From Bacteroidales bacterium (GTDB lineage: Bacteria; Bacteroidota; Bacteroidia; Bacteroidales; P3), in the NCBI GenBank assembly GCA_024685285.1, contig JAIKVZ010000012.1, positions 1 to 64,000 of the forward strand: a stretch of 64,000 bases of DNA, given 5' to 3'. Below, piece by piece: positions 33,262 through 41,228 of this stretch; positions within the stretch are counted from its first letter, which is position 1; each line of letters begins with the position of its first letter. The position numbers were made by a program, and so were the translations under genes. The notes beneath the pieces were generated by a model. That model was not told the origin of the DNA, did not search any database, and saw only the letters and a program-made list of their open reading frames with translations.

Positions 33262-33490
33262 TCTTTCCCGTGAAGGCGGGAGGATTAGTTGCCCGGCAAT
33301 CAGCCGGATCACCCGCGCACTTTGGAAGAAAACGGGTCAGAAGTCGGGTTAGAGGTCTGCCACAGGATGGCACACCGAGTTCGCTCATCAAGCTCGCGGG
33401 GCACACCAGTCCCCGATAGCGACGAAAACAATGCAGCGCGCAAGCCCTGCATCAAACCAGTGGGGCGGCTCGCTGTCGCTCGCCGCCCCC
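33262..33490 (+). ncRNA. Candidate structured non-coding RNA
   Basis: A promoter on this strand is followed by no plausible CDS. There are successive short hairpins: CCCG/CGGG (33267-33281), CCGGC/GCCGG (33294-33308), TGCC/GGCA (33358-33372), GGGG/CCCC (33399-33415) and TGCAG/CTGCA (33431-33450). A GC-rich stem GGGGCGGC/GCCGCCCC (33462-33489) follows and could terminate this RNA or the convergent gene ending at 33533. GGCACACC occurs twice. Nothing matched tmRNA, RNase P or SRP RNA motifs by eye. It fills most of the 33056-33532 gap. Confidence 0.4.
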
Positions 33491-33532
33491 AGAGATATAA
33501 TTCAAATCAGAATTCTTATAATACTCCAAAAC

Positions 33533-36500
33533 CTATCTCACCACCGCGACCTTTCGGGCCGGCAGGGTACCCACTTTGACTAGGTACACGCCGGCGGGCA
33601 AAGCCTCGTTGCGGACTTCGCGGCCAACCATATCAAACACACTCACCCTCTCTTCTCCGGCGCCTTCGACCACAATACGGCCTTCGTATGAATACACGTT
33701 GAAGTCATTAGCATTGATGTTTTCAATGCCAACTTCTCCCTCTGCAAGGAATACGGCAGTCAGTTCAACATCTTCTGTTACTGCAAAGGTATAAGGGTTG
33801 TAGGTCGAGCCGTCACTCCAACCGGCAAATGTATATCCAGAATATGGAATTGCCTCAACGGTACAGGGCGTTAAATAAACAAACTCCGTGCCACTTTGCG
33901 TGACCATACCGCGGACAGGGTCGCTTGGCACAACGTTTACCGTATGGGTGTCGATAGCAAAGAAAGCTGTCAGCGTCCTATCTCCTTCCACACGAAACTG
34001 ACGTGGGTTGTCTGTGATGCCGTCGTTCCATCGTGTGAAGTGGTAGTGCGGCTCTGGCACTGCCTGAATAGTGACGGTATCACCGTAGTCATAAGTCCCG
34101 CTACCAGTTGTCGCTCCATGTTCGCCAGCCGTCACTATCAGAGTATACTGGTTCGGTGCGAAATGTGCGGTAAACGAGGTGTCCTGAGTAAGCGTAATGA
34201 CACGAGGATTGTTTGTGTCGCCGTCGTCCCATTGAGTGAAATGGTAACCATAATTGGCAGTGGCATTAATGGTACACTCGTAAAGATAGCTGAACGATCC
34301 ATCACCGCTCACTGTACCGTGTATAGAGGTGTCAGCTAAAAGTGTGAGTGTGTACTGGTTGTAATCGAATATGGCGGTTAAACTGATATTTTCAGTTGCA
34401 GCAACCTTGCGTGGGTTTTCAGTATTATAATCGTTCCATCGCAGGAAATGATATCCATAGTTGGCCGTCGCCGTCAATGTCACGCTGTCAAGGTATTCCA
34501 CGGTCTCACTGCCAAAGACAACACCCATTACACTGTCGTTTGTTGTACCTGTTACCGAATACTGGTTCTTTGCATACATGGCGACAAACTGCGTATCCTG
34601 TGTCAATGTTATTGTACGAGGGTTTGTGTTCACACCATCGTTCCATTGTGTGAAATGATACCCGTAATATGCATTTGCTTGAATGGTACGTGACGAGAGG
34701 TAGTTGTAGCTACCGCCACCTGTACAGTAACCGTGTATCGATGTGTCTGCATTCGCATTGATTGTATACCGGTTGTATTCAAATATTGCTGTCAGGTTAA
34801 TATTTTCATTGGCTACCACAGTTCTTGGATTGTTGGTATCATTATCGCTCCAGCACAAAAAATGATAACCATAGTAAGCCTGGGCAGTTAAAGTTACACT
34901 GTCGAGGTAGTCCACCGTATCACTTCCATCGACCGATCCTTTTGTTCCATCGTTTGGTGATCCAACAACTGAATACTGATTTTTGGCAAAGATGGCTGTG
35001 ATGGAAGTGTCGTTTGTCAATTTCAGAGTATCGGGATTTGTAGTTTTATTGTTACTCCAATGGTCAAAGTGGTAGCCATAGTTTGCAGTAGCCTCTATTA
35101 CAGTTGTGGAGTCGCAACGTATATCGCGATTGCTGCGACCAGGAACAACATTTGCAGTCCCAAACGTAGAATCATTTGCTAAAACATTGAGCGAAATATT
35201 GATTATTGGATCGCAGAGATATGTACGATAAGAATTCCACGAAGAATTATTATAGTAGTTATCATACGAGCAGCCGTTTAAAATAAACACTCTGTCTGAT
35301 GCATTGTGGAAAAAAACACTTGAGCCAAGCGTTGGTGCTTCCAGGGGCATCATGTATACCGTGTCAAGGCTGTTGCAGTTACCGAAAGCATACCAATCTA
35401 TCGATGTGACGCTGTTCGGGATGGTGACGGATGTGAGGCCGGAGCAGCTATAGAAAGCATAGGCGTCTATCCAGGTTACACTGCCAGGGATGGTGATATT
35501 ATACAAACTGGTCAAATCACGACACAAATATGACGGAATCACCTTAACATTGTCCCCCAAAGTAAAACTAGTTATATTAGTGCATCCATGGAACGGACCG
35601 TAATCAAAAGTTCCGGCATATGTGCAACTGTCAGCATTAAACGCAACGGATATCAGGCCAGTGCAGTCCATGAAGGAATCTTCGCCGATGGAGATGACGG
35701 AGTTGGGAATGGTGATAGACGTCAGGCCGCTGCAGTTCCTGAAAGATCCACGTCCTATCGAGGTGACACCGTCAGGGATTAAGGCGGACGTTAGGCCGCA
35801 GCAGTCAGAGAAAGCATAATTGCCTATCGATGTGACGCTGTTCGGGATAGTTACGGAGGTCAGGCCGCTGCAGTTCAAGAAAGCCATTCCGCCTATCGAG
35901 GTGACGCTGTTCGGGATAGTTACGGATGTCAGGCCGCTGCAGTCATAGAAAGCATATATGCCTATCGAGGTGACACTGTTTGGGATGATGACGGATGTTA
36001 GGCCACTGCAGCCAGTGAAAGCATAAGCTGGTATAGTTTGCACGTTATTACCTATTGTCACAGTATTGAGGTTTGTACAACTCTGGAATACAGGATAAGC
36101 GGAACTACCCATGGATGTACAGTTGATTGCATTAAAATTGACGGACGTCAGGCCACTGCAGCTCGAGAAAGCCATTTCGCCTATCGAGGTTACGCTGTCC
36201 GGGATAGTTATGGATGTCAGGCCGCTGCAGTCATAGAAAGCATACATGCCTATCGAGGTGACACTGTTTGGGATGATGACGGATGTTAGGCCACTGCAGC
36301 CAGAGAAAGCATCATAGCCTATCGAGGTGACGCTGTTTGGTATAGTTACGGAGGTTAGGCCACTGCAGCCATAGAAAGCATCATAGCCTATCGAGGTGAC
36401 GGCGTTTGGTATAGTTACGGAGGTTAGGCCACTGCAGCCATAGAAAGCCATTCCGCCTATCGAGGTGACGGCGTAGGTTTGGCCGTTATTTGGGTTGGTG

Positions 36501-36703
36501 ACGCTGCTTGGAATTGATAGGTCGCCCGTGAGATTGTAGTAATGAGGGCTTGAAGTTCTTTGGTATGTAACTTGAGCCTCGCCGTTGACAATGTTGTAGT
36601 ACAACCTGTGGCCGCTCGGAGCTACTGCCGAGAAATCATAGGCAAAAGCGCTTTGACACACTGCCAGCAGGGCGAGAGCGAGAATTAATAACAGTTTCTT
36701 CAT
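33533..36703 (-). CDS. BspA-type leucine-rich repeat and InlB-repeat T9SS surface protein
   Basis: 1,056 residues. The N-terminus MKKLLLILALALLAVCQSAFA is a signal peptide. Next come about 15 BspA-type (LRR_5) repeats of 23 residues, typified by GLTSVTIPNSVTSIGxxAFY (35.4-36.5 kb). Seven InlB B-type repeats of about 70 residues follow (ANYGYHFxxW...NPRxxTLTxDTxxTAxF, 33.77-35.17 kb). The end is a type A sorting domain: EERVSVFDMVGREV...LPAGVYLVKVG...ARKVAVVR. BspA relatives bind host proteins or other bacteria; binding here is inferred. Transcribed alone from the promoter at 36751-36781. Confidence 0.95.
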   Translation of the reverse strand: MKKLLLILALALLAVCQSAFAYDFSAVAPSGHRLYYNIVNGEAQVTYQRTSSPHYYNLTGDLSIPSSVTNPNNGQTYAVTSIGGMAFYGCSGLTSVTIPNAVTSIGYDAFYGCSGLTSVTIPNSVTSIGYDAFSGCSGLTSVIIPNSVTSIGMYAFYDCSGLTSITIPDSVTSIGEMAFSSCSGLTSVNFNAINCTSMGSSAYPVFQSCTNLNTVTIGNNVQTIPAYAFTGCSGLTSVIIPNSVTSIGIYAFYDCSGLTSVTIPNSVTSIGGMAFLNCSGLTSVTIPNSVTSIGNYAFSDCCGLTSALIPDGVTSIGRGSFRNCSGLTSITIPNSVISIGEDSFMDCTGLISVAFNADSCTYAGTFDYGPFHGCTNITSFTLGDNVKVIPSYLCRDLTSLYNITIPGSVTWIDAYAFYSCSGLTSVTIPNSVTSIDWYAFGNCNSLDTVYMMPLEAPTLGSSVFFHNASDRVFILNGCSYDNYYNNSSWNSYRTYLCDPIINISLNVLANDSTFGTANVVPGRSNRDIRCDSTTVIEATANYGYHFDHWSNNKTTNPDTLKLTNDTSITAIFAKNQYSVVGSPNDGTKGSVDGSDTVDYLDSVTLTAQAYYGYHFLCWSDNDTNNPRTVVANENINLTAIFEYNRYTINANADTSIHGYCTGGGSYNYLSSRTIQANAYYGYHFTQWNDGVNTNPRTITLTQDTQFVAMYAKNQYSVTGTTNDSVMGVVFGSETVEYLDSVTLTATANYGYHFLRWNDYNTENPRKVAATENISLTAIFDYNQYTLTLLADTSIHGTVSGDGSFSYLYECTINATANYGYHFTQWDDGDTNNPRVITLTQDTSFTAHFAPNQYTLIVTAGEHGATTGSGTYDYGDTVTIQAVPEPHYHFTRWNDGITDNPRQFRVEGDRTLTAFFAIDTHTVNVVPSDPVRGMVTQSGTEFVYLTPCTVEAIPYSGYTFAGWSDGSTYNPYTFAVTEDVELTAVFLAEGEVGIENINANDFNVYSYEGRIVVEGAGEERVSVFDMVGREVRNEALPAGVYLVKVGTLPARKVAVVR
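33770..35170 (-). repeat. Seven InlB B-type repeats, partly duplicated as dimers
   Basis: Period is about 210 bp. Repeats 2 and 4 resemble each other (LDSVTLTA...HFLxW), as do 3 and 5 (DTSIHG...HFTQW), which points to duplication of a two-repeat block. Confidence 0.8.
35390..36490 (-). repeat. 69-bp leucine-rich repeat array
   Basis: About 15 copies of a 69-bp unit. Several neighbours are nearly identical in DNA (for example units around 35.9 and 36.2 kb), implying recent duplication or gene conversion. Confidence 0.85.
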
Positions 36704-36750
36704 AACATCTTATTTTATGTGTCCTGCAGTTTCCTGTGGTATTACGGCTG

Positions 36751-36781
36751 CAAAGATACAAACTTTTTCTAAACTGGCAAT
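36751..36781 (-). promoter_or_regulatory. Promoter of the BspA-like gene
   Basis: TATCTTTG then CAGCC (36758-36751), TTTGCCA (36781-36775), spacing 19. Confidence 0.8.
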
Positions 36782-36804
36782 TATTTTTTGAGAGGTCAAG
36801 AAAA

Positions 36805-36830
36805 AAGGCGGCTCTGTCGAGTCGCCTTTC
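36805..36830 (-). terminator. Rho-independent terminator of DUF177-rpmF
   Basis: On the minus strand an 11-bp stem (AAAGGCGACTC with GAGCCGCCTTT, one G-T pair) closes a 4-base loop and runs into TTTTTT. It lies 46 bases after the rpmF stop. Confidence 0.85.
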
Positions 36831-36875
36831 TTTTCTGGATTTGGATGGCTCCGGTGCGGAGCCGAAAGCCAGCGG

Positions 36876-37061
36876 TTAGGCTTCGCCGTTTTTCTCGATG
36901 GCGAGTTTACCACGGTAGTAGCCGCACTGGGGGCATACGTGGTGGTACATGACGGGGGCACCGCAGTTGCTGCAGGTGGTGAGCTGGGCTTTCTCCAAGC
37001 TGTCGTGTGTTCTTCTCTTGGCAGTACGTGTCTGCGAGAATCTGTGTTTTGGATGTGGCAT
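36876..37061 (-). CDS. rpmF: 50S ribosomal protein L32
   Basis: 61 residues. MPHPKHRFSQTRTAKRRTH is the L32 start. A zinc ribbon follows with Cys pairs in CSNCG and CPQCG. It follows DUF177 by 12 bases, the usual arrangement, and is closed by a terminator. Confidence 0.97.
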   Translation of the reverse strand: MPHPKHRFSQTRTAKRRTHDSLEKAQLTTCSNCGAPVMYHHVCPQCGYYRGKLAIEKNGEA

Positions 37062-37073
37062 AATACTTTATAT

Positions 37074-37592
37074 TTAATTATTTTTGTTTTCTTGGTTTTT
37101 GAGGTCGAGCAGGGCGTCCCATCGGTGGTCGGTGGCCGATGGTGCCGACTGCTCCAGGATGGCTGTCATGGCGGGGTCGCAGGCGCCTTCGGGGTGCGAG
37201 TGCTGCATGGGCAGCCTCACGGCCACGTATTCGTAGAACCACTGCGCGAGGTCTATCTCGGTGGCGCTCTCTGGCAGTATCACGGTGTCGTCGCTGTCGC
37301 ACTGCTCGCCGTCGGGGCTGAATTTGACGCATAGCGTCTCGGTACCCTCCACGGGCAGGGTGATGAGCCCGAGGCAACGGTCGCAGGTGGTGCTGACCTT
37401 TCCGCTGAAGCTGAAATTTATTACCAGCGTGTGCTCTTTTTTGTCCAAAATTACGTCGTAACGGACCTCGGCGGCGGCAATTTCGTCGTTTTCGAACTCG
37501 GCGAAAAAGTCGTTGCCTAACTCAAAATCATACGTGTAACGTCCTGATTTTAAGCCACTAAATTGTATTGTAGTGTCCTGTTTACGGCTCAT
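37074..37592 (-). CDS. DUF177 (YceD-like) protein
   Basis: 172 residues. YceD/DUF177 proteins are encoded beside rpmF across bacteria and are linked to 23S rRNA accumulation. Visible: FSGKVSTTCDRCLGLITLP with the paired cysteines, then an acidic middle and a conserved DPAMTAILEQ end. First gene of the two-gene operon with rpmF; the promoter is at 37615-37645. Confidence 0.88.
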   Translation of the reverse strand: MSRKQDTTIQFSGLKSGRYTYDFELGNDFFAEFENDEIAAAEVRYDVILDKKEHTLVINFSFSGKVSTTCDRCLGLITLPVEGTETLCVKFSPDGEQCDSDDTVILPESATEIDLAQWFYEYVAVRLPMQHSHPEGACDPAMTAILEQSAPSATDHRWDALLDLKNQENKNN

Positions 37593-37614
37593 AATGGCAC
37601 TTGTATTGAGTTTG

Positions 37615-37645
37615 CAAAGATACGCCTTTTTTTTGAAATGCCAAA
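37615..37645 (-). promoter_or_regulatory. Promoter of DUF177-rpmF
   Basis: TATCTTTG then CAAAC (37622-37615), TTTGGCA (37645 downward), spacing 19. Confidence 0.8.
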
Positions 37646-37722
37646 TTTTTTTTATTTATATGGCAATAAAAAGGGGAGGGCTGCGTTATTATTGGGTACA
37701 GTTTTTTTATCAACATAAAGCC

Positions 37723-39216
37723 ATGGGTTTCATTGCCAAACAGAGCATTAAAGGGGCCACCGCCAACTACATAGGGGTGGCGTTGGGCTTTTTCATAACC
37801 TTCTTTGTGCTCACCGACTGCCTCACGCAGGCCGAGATAGGCCTCACACGTGTGATGGTCGACGCGGCAATGCTCTTCTCGGCTCTGGCACAGATTGGCT
37901 CCAATTCGTCGATTATGCGCTTCTTCCCCCGCTTCAAGGACGGCACCGGCGCCAACCACGGCATTTTCGGCCTCTCGCTGCTCATCCCCTTGGCTGGCTT
38001 CGTGCTCTTTGCGGTGCTTTTCCTGATATTCAAGGACTCTATCGTGGGGCTCTACATAGAGAAGTCGCCAATGATAGCCGACTACTGCTACCTGCTGCTG
38101 CCCCTCACTTTCTTTGCACTTTACATGACGGTGTTCGAGACCAACGCCAGCATATTGCAGCACATAGCCCTGCCAAAGGCTGTGCGCGAGGTGGGCGTGA
38201 GGGCCGTCAACTTGGTGAGCTACCTGCTCTACGGCCACGGTGTGGTGAGCCTCGACGTGTTTGTGATGCTTTTTGTGGGTGCCTACGGGCTGGCCATGGT
38301 GGTCGACTTTGTGTACCTGCTGCGCCTGGGCGGCATCTCGTTCAAGATTGACTGGCATTTCATCGACCGCCGCTTGGCAGGCGAGATGGTGCGCTACACC
38401 CTCTTCATGACTGCCACTGTGTTGGCCGCAAATATACCGCTCATCAACTCGCTTTTCCTTGGCGCGCAGGCCGGTCTGGCCCTCACCGGCGTCTACACCA
38501 TTGCGTTCTATATCGCCAATATCGTCGAGGTGCCCTACCGCTCGCTTGGAGCCATTGCGAGGCCCGTGGTGGCCGAGGCCGTGGGCCGCAACGACCTGGC
38601 CGAAACCAACCGCCTGGCGCGCCAGGTGTCGCTGCACCAGTTTCTGGTCAGCAGCATGATTTTCTGTGTCATCTGGCTCAACCTCAGGGCCATGTTTGCA
38701 GTCATACCCAACGGTGCCGACTATGCCGGCGGCATGGGGGTGGTGCTGCTGCTCTCGGTGGCAAAAATCGTCAATTCGTCGCTCTCTATTGCCACCGATA
38801 TACTCAACTTCTCGCGTCGTTACGCCTATTCGCTCATTTTCATCGCACTGCTCACCGTCTCGGCCATAGTGCTCAACCGCAAGCTCATACCTCTGTGGAG
38901 CATCAACGGTTCGGCGGCGGCCACGCTATGTTCATACGCCCTCTATTTCGGCGGGCTGCTGCTCTACCTGTGGTTCACCTACGGCGTGAGCCTCTTTGCC
39001 GCCGGCCACCTCAAGGTGCTGGCTATCATGGCGGCCGTGTTGGCTGCCGACTGGCTTTGGAACTTTGCCCTTGGCGGTGCTATGAGGATAGTGGCGGGCT
39101 CGCTGCTCAAAACCCTTGTTTTGGGTTCGGCTGCGCTGGCGGCGGTCTACTTCTGGCGGGTGTCGCCAACCGTCAACGAGGCGGTAGATAAGGCGTTGAG
39201 GAGAAAAAAAGCCTAA
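37723..39216 (+). CDS. Oligosaccharide flippase-family membrane protein
   Basis: 497 residues with 12-14 hydrophobic segments, of the Wzx/MATE-like polysaccharide-export superfamily. The ATG at 37723 (MGFIAKQSIKGATANYIGV) gives the usual short cytoplasmic start before helix 1; earlier starts add an unsupported 50-residue extension. SALAQIGSNSSIMRFFPRF and YTIAFYIANIVEVPYRSLGAI are typical of this group. Likely moves lipid-linked sugars across the inner membrane. No glycosyltransferases are adjacent, so the substrate is unknown. Divergent from DUF177-rpmF. Confidence 0.88.
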   Translation: MGFIAKQSIKGATANYIGVALGFFITFFVLTDCLTQAEIGLTRVMVDAAMLFSALAQIGSNSSIMRFFPRFKDGTGANHGIFGLSLLIPLAGFVLFAVLFLIFKDSIVGLYIEKSPMIADYCYLLLPLTFFALYMTVFETNASILQHIALPKAVREVGVRAVNLVSYLLYGHGVVSLDVFVMLFVGAYGLAMVVDFVYLLRLGGISFKIDWHFIDRRLAGEMVRYTLFMTATVLAANIPLINSLFLGAQAGLALTGVYTIAFYIANIVEVPYRSLGAIARPVVAEAVGRNDLAETNRLARQVSLHQFLVSSMIFCVIWLNLRAMFAVIPNGADYAGGMGVVLLLSVAKIVNSSLSIATDILNFSRRYAYSLIFIALLTVSAIVLNRKLIPLWSINGSAAATLCSYALYFGGLLLYLWFTYGVSLFAAGHLKVLAIMAAVLAADWLWNFALGGAMRIVAGSLLKTLVLGSAALAAVYFWRVSPTVNEAVDKALRRKKA

Positions 39217-39284
39217 AACCTGAACTTAATTGGCTGAAACATAGGTTGAAGAAGTACAAACATCGGGATTTGTACGGACAATGT

Positions 39285-39341
39285 CTATAGGTACCCGATG
39301 TTGACCCGACCTCAACCCGACCTTAACCCGAACCTAACCCA
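39285..39341 (-). repeat. Dispersed G-rich array, copy 4
   Basis: Three clear 11-bp units and a degenerate fourth on the minus strand (39341-39293), then one CTATAG at 39290-39285. Downstream of lptB in sense, with only a weak GCTG/CAGC hairpin between. Positions 39293-39309 share 17 bases exactly with 44172-44188. Confidence 0.8.
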
Positions 39342-39403
39342 TGTATCAGGCTGATTTACAGCGGGTTGGGCGTTGTTTATTTATCGTGTTGATTGTCAGT
39401 TGG

Positions 39404-40150
39404 TTAGATATTTTGGGTGTGGGCGCGGCGCAGTTCGAAATCGCGACCGAGATATTTTTCGCGCACCTCGGGGTCGGCGGCCATCTCTTCGGGGGTGCCG
39501 TGCTGCAGCACCGAGCCCTCGTAGAGCAGGTAGGCGCGGTCGGTAATGGCGAGGGTTTCGCGCACGTTGTGGTCGGTTATGAGTATGCCTATGTTGCGGT
39601 CTTTGAGGTGAGCCACGATGTCCTGGATGTCCTGCACGGCAATGGGGTCGACGCCGGCAAAAGGCTCGTCGAGCAGCAGGAACTTGGGGTCGTTGGCCAG
39701 TGCGCGTGCAATCTCGGTGCGGCGGCGTTCGCCACCGGAAAGCTGAATGCCGCGGCTACGGCGTATGTGCTGTAGGCGGAACTCGTCGAGGAGCGACTCC
39801 AACTTTTCTTTCTGCTGGCTGCGGGTCAGGTCGCTACGGAATTCGAGTATGGCCGAGATGTTGTCTTCGACTGTCATTTGGCGGAATACCGAGGCCTCCT
39901 GAGCCAGGTAGCCTATGCCCAGTTGGGCACGGCGGTACATGGGCATATTGGTGATGTCGGTGTTGTCGAGGTATACGCGGCCTTCGTAGGGCTTGATGAT
40001 GCCCACTATCATATAAAAGGTGGTGGTCTTTCCGGCTCCGTTTGGTCCCAGCAGGCCCACTATTTCGCCCTGTTTGACGTGGACGCTCACTTTGCGCACA
40101 ACGGTGCGTGAGCGGTATATCTTGACTACGTTTTCGGTTCTGAGTTCCAT
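39404..40150 (-). CDS. lptB: LPS export ABC transporter ATP-binding protein
   Basis: 248 residues, full length. Walker [33 protein letters not shown] (Q-loop), signature [15 protein letters not shown], Walker [14 protein letters not shown] and the H-loop ITDHNVRET are all present. The sequence follows LptB closely ([12 protein letters not shown] start). Partners LptF/G supply the membrane part and drive lipopolysaccharide to the outer membrane; they are not in this window. Downstream of kdsD by 22 bases, linking Kdo synthesis and LPS export. Confidence 0.95.
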   Translation of the reverse strand: MELRTENVVKIYRSRTVVRKVSVHVKQGEIVGLLGPNGAGKTTTFYMIVGIIKPYEGRVYLDNTDITNMPMYRRAQLGIGYLAQEASVFRQMTVEDNISAILEFRSDLTRSQQKEKLESLLDEFRLQHIRRSRGIQLSGGERRRTEIARALANDPKFLLLDEPFAGVDPIAVQDIQDIVAHLKDRNIGILITDHNVRETLAITDRAYLLYEGSVLQHGTPEEMAADPEVREKYLGRDFELRRAHTQNI

Positions 40151-40172
40151 TGTGTTGTTGATTGTTAGATGT

Positions 40173-41147
40173 TTAGATAATGCCTTCGCGCAGTATGTCG
40201 TGCAGGTGCAGCACGCCGAGGTAGGCTCCGTCGGGGTCCACCACCACGAGTTGTGTTATAGCCGACTGCTGCATGAGGTGGAGGGCTGTTACCGCGAACT
40301 CTGTTGCCTGGATGGTTTTGGGACCACGTGTCATGACGTCGGCGGCAGTAAGGTGGTCGAAAGTGTTGTGGTTGCGCATCATGCGGCGCAGGTCGCCGTC
40401 GGTGACTATGCCTATGGGCCGGCCGCCTTCGGTTACCACAGCGCAGCCCAGTCGTTTCGAGGTCATTTCGAGTATGGTGTCGCGCAGTGGGGTGCTGGGG
40501 GCCACTTCGGGGCGCTCGTTCTGGGGGTAGAGGTCGCTGGCGTGGAGGTAGAGTTGTTTGCCCAGGGCTCCTCCGGGGTGGAAACGTGCAAAGTCGGCTG
40601 CCGAGAAGTTGCGGCACTCTATAAGGGCCACTGCTATGGCGTCACCCATGGCCAGTTGTGCGGTGGTGCTGCTGGTGGGTGCCAGGTTGTTGGGGCAGGC
40701 CTCGTGGTCCACCGTGGTGTCGAGAACTATGTCGGCTTGCGAGGCCAGGAACGAGTTGCGGTTGCCAACAACGGCTATTATGGGGTTGCCGAAGTTTTTG
40801 ATGAGGGGCACCAGCACTTTGATTTCAGGAGTGTCGCCGCTTTTGGAGAAACAGAGCACCACGTCGCCGGGCTGCACCATGCCGAGGTCGCCGTGGATGG
40901 CGTCGGCTGCATGGAGGAATAGGGCGGGGGTGCCGGTAGAGTTGAGGGTCGAGACTACCTTCTGGGCTATGTTGGCACTCTTGCCGATACCAGTGGCAAC
41001 AACCCTGCCGGAGGCTAAAAAAATGGTTTCCACGGCGTGTGCAAAGCCATCGTCGAGCAGATTTTCGAGATTTGCGATAGCTTTTTTTTCGTCGCTAAAT
41101 ACCTGAGTGGCAATCTGTTTCAGTTCTTCGTGCGTTTTCAAGGTCAA
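40173..41147 (-). CDS. kdsD: D-arabinose 5-phosphate isomerase, apparent TTG start
   Basis: Converts ribulose 5-phosphate to arabinose 5-phosphate, the first step to Kdo of lipopolysaccharide. SIS domain with [16 protein letters not shown] and [11 protein letters not shown], then [33 protein letters not shown], and two C-terminal CBS domains. The only upstream in-frame ATG (41246) lies above the predicted transcription start and inside recQ. I therefore place the start at TTG 41147 (324 residues) or TTG 41141, which matches the family length. Operon with lptB. Confidence 0.92.
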   Translation of the reverse strand: MTLKTHEELKQIATQVFSDEKKAIANLENLLDDGFAHAVETIFLASGRVVATGIGKSANIAQKVVSTLNSTGTPALFLHAADAIHGDLGMVQPGDVVLCFSKSGDTPEIKVLVPLIKNFGNPIIAVVGNRNSFLASQADIVLDTTVDHEACPNNLAPTSSTTAQLAMGDAIAVALIECRNFSAADFARFHPGGALGKQLYLHASDLYPQNERPEVAPSTPLRDTILEMTSKRLGCAVVTEGGRPIGIVTDGDLRRMMRNHNTFDHLTAADVMTRGPKTIQATEFAVTALHLMQQSAITQLVVVDPDGAYLGVLHLHDILREGII

Positions 41148-41153
41148 TTTTTT

Positions 41154-41184
41154 TTTGCAGTTTGCGATTTTTTCACTAACTTTG
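41154..41184 (+). promoter_or_regulatory. Promoter of recQ (and perhaps the efflux operon)
   Basis: TAACTTTG at 41177-41184; TTTGCAG near 41154 at about 19-20 bases. It faces the kdsD promoter. Confidence 0.65.
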
Positions 41185-41203
41185 TAGTTAGAATTTCGAT
41201 TTG

Positions 41204-41211
41204 CAAAATTA
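41204..41211 (-). promoter_or_regulatory. Promoter -7 box of kdsD-lptB
   Basis: TAATTTTG then CAAA on the minus strand. It points towards the recQ promoter; the two starts would be within about 10 bases. Confidence 0.6.
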
Positions 41212-41228
41212 CGAGTTTTTTTTGAATT

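Noticed and set aside
33042-33419. 125-codon plus-strand open frame over the thrS leader and candidate RNA
   Set aside because: It starts inside thrS, crosses two promoters and has no protein-like features.
33262-33490. tmRNA, RNase P RNA or SRP RNA
   Set aside because: None of their conserved core strings was seen on either strand; left as an unnamed candidate.
35390-36490. 69-bp repeats as a CRISPR or satellite
   Set aside because: They encode 23-residue BspA-type leucine-rich repeats in one open frame.
37582-38637. 351-codon minus-strand open frame
   Set aside because: Antisense to the flippase gene, His-rich in the way shadows of membrane proteins are.
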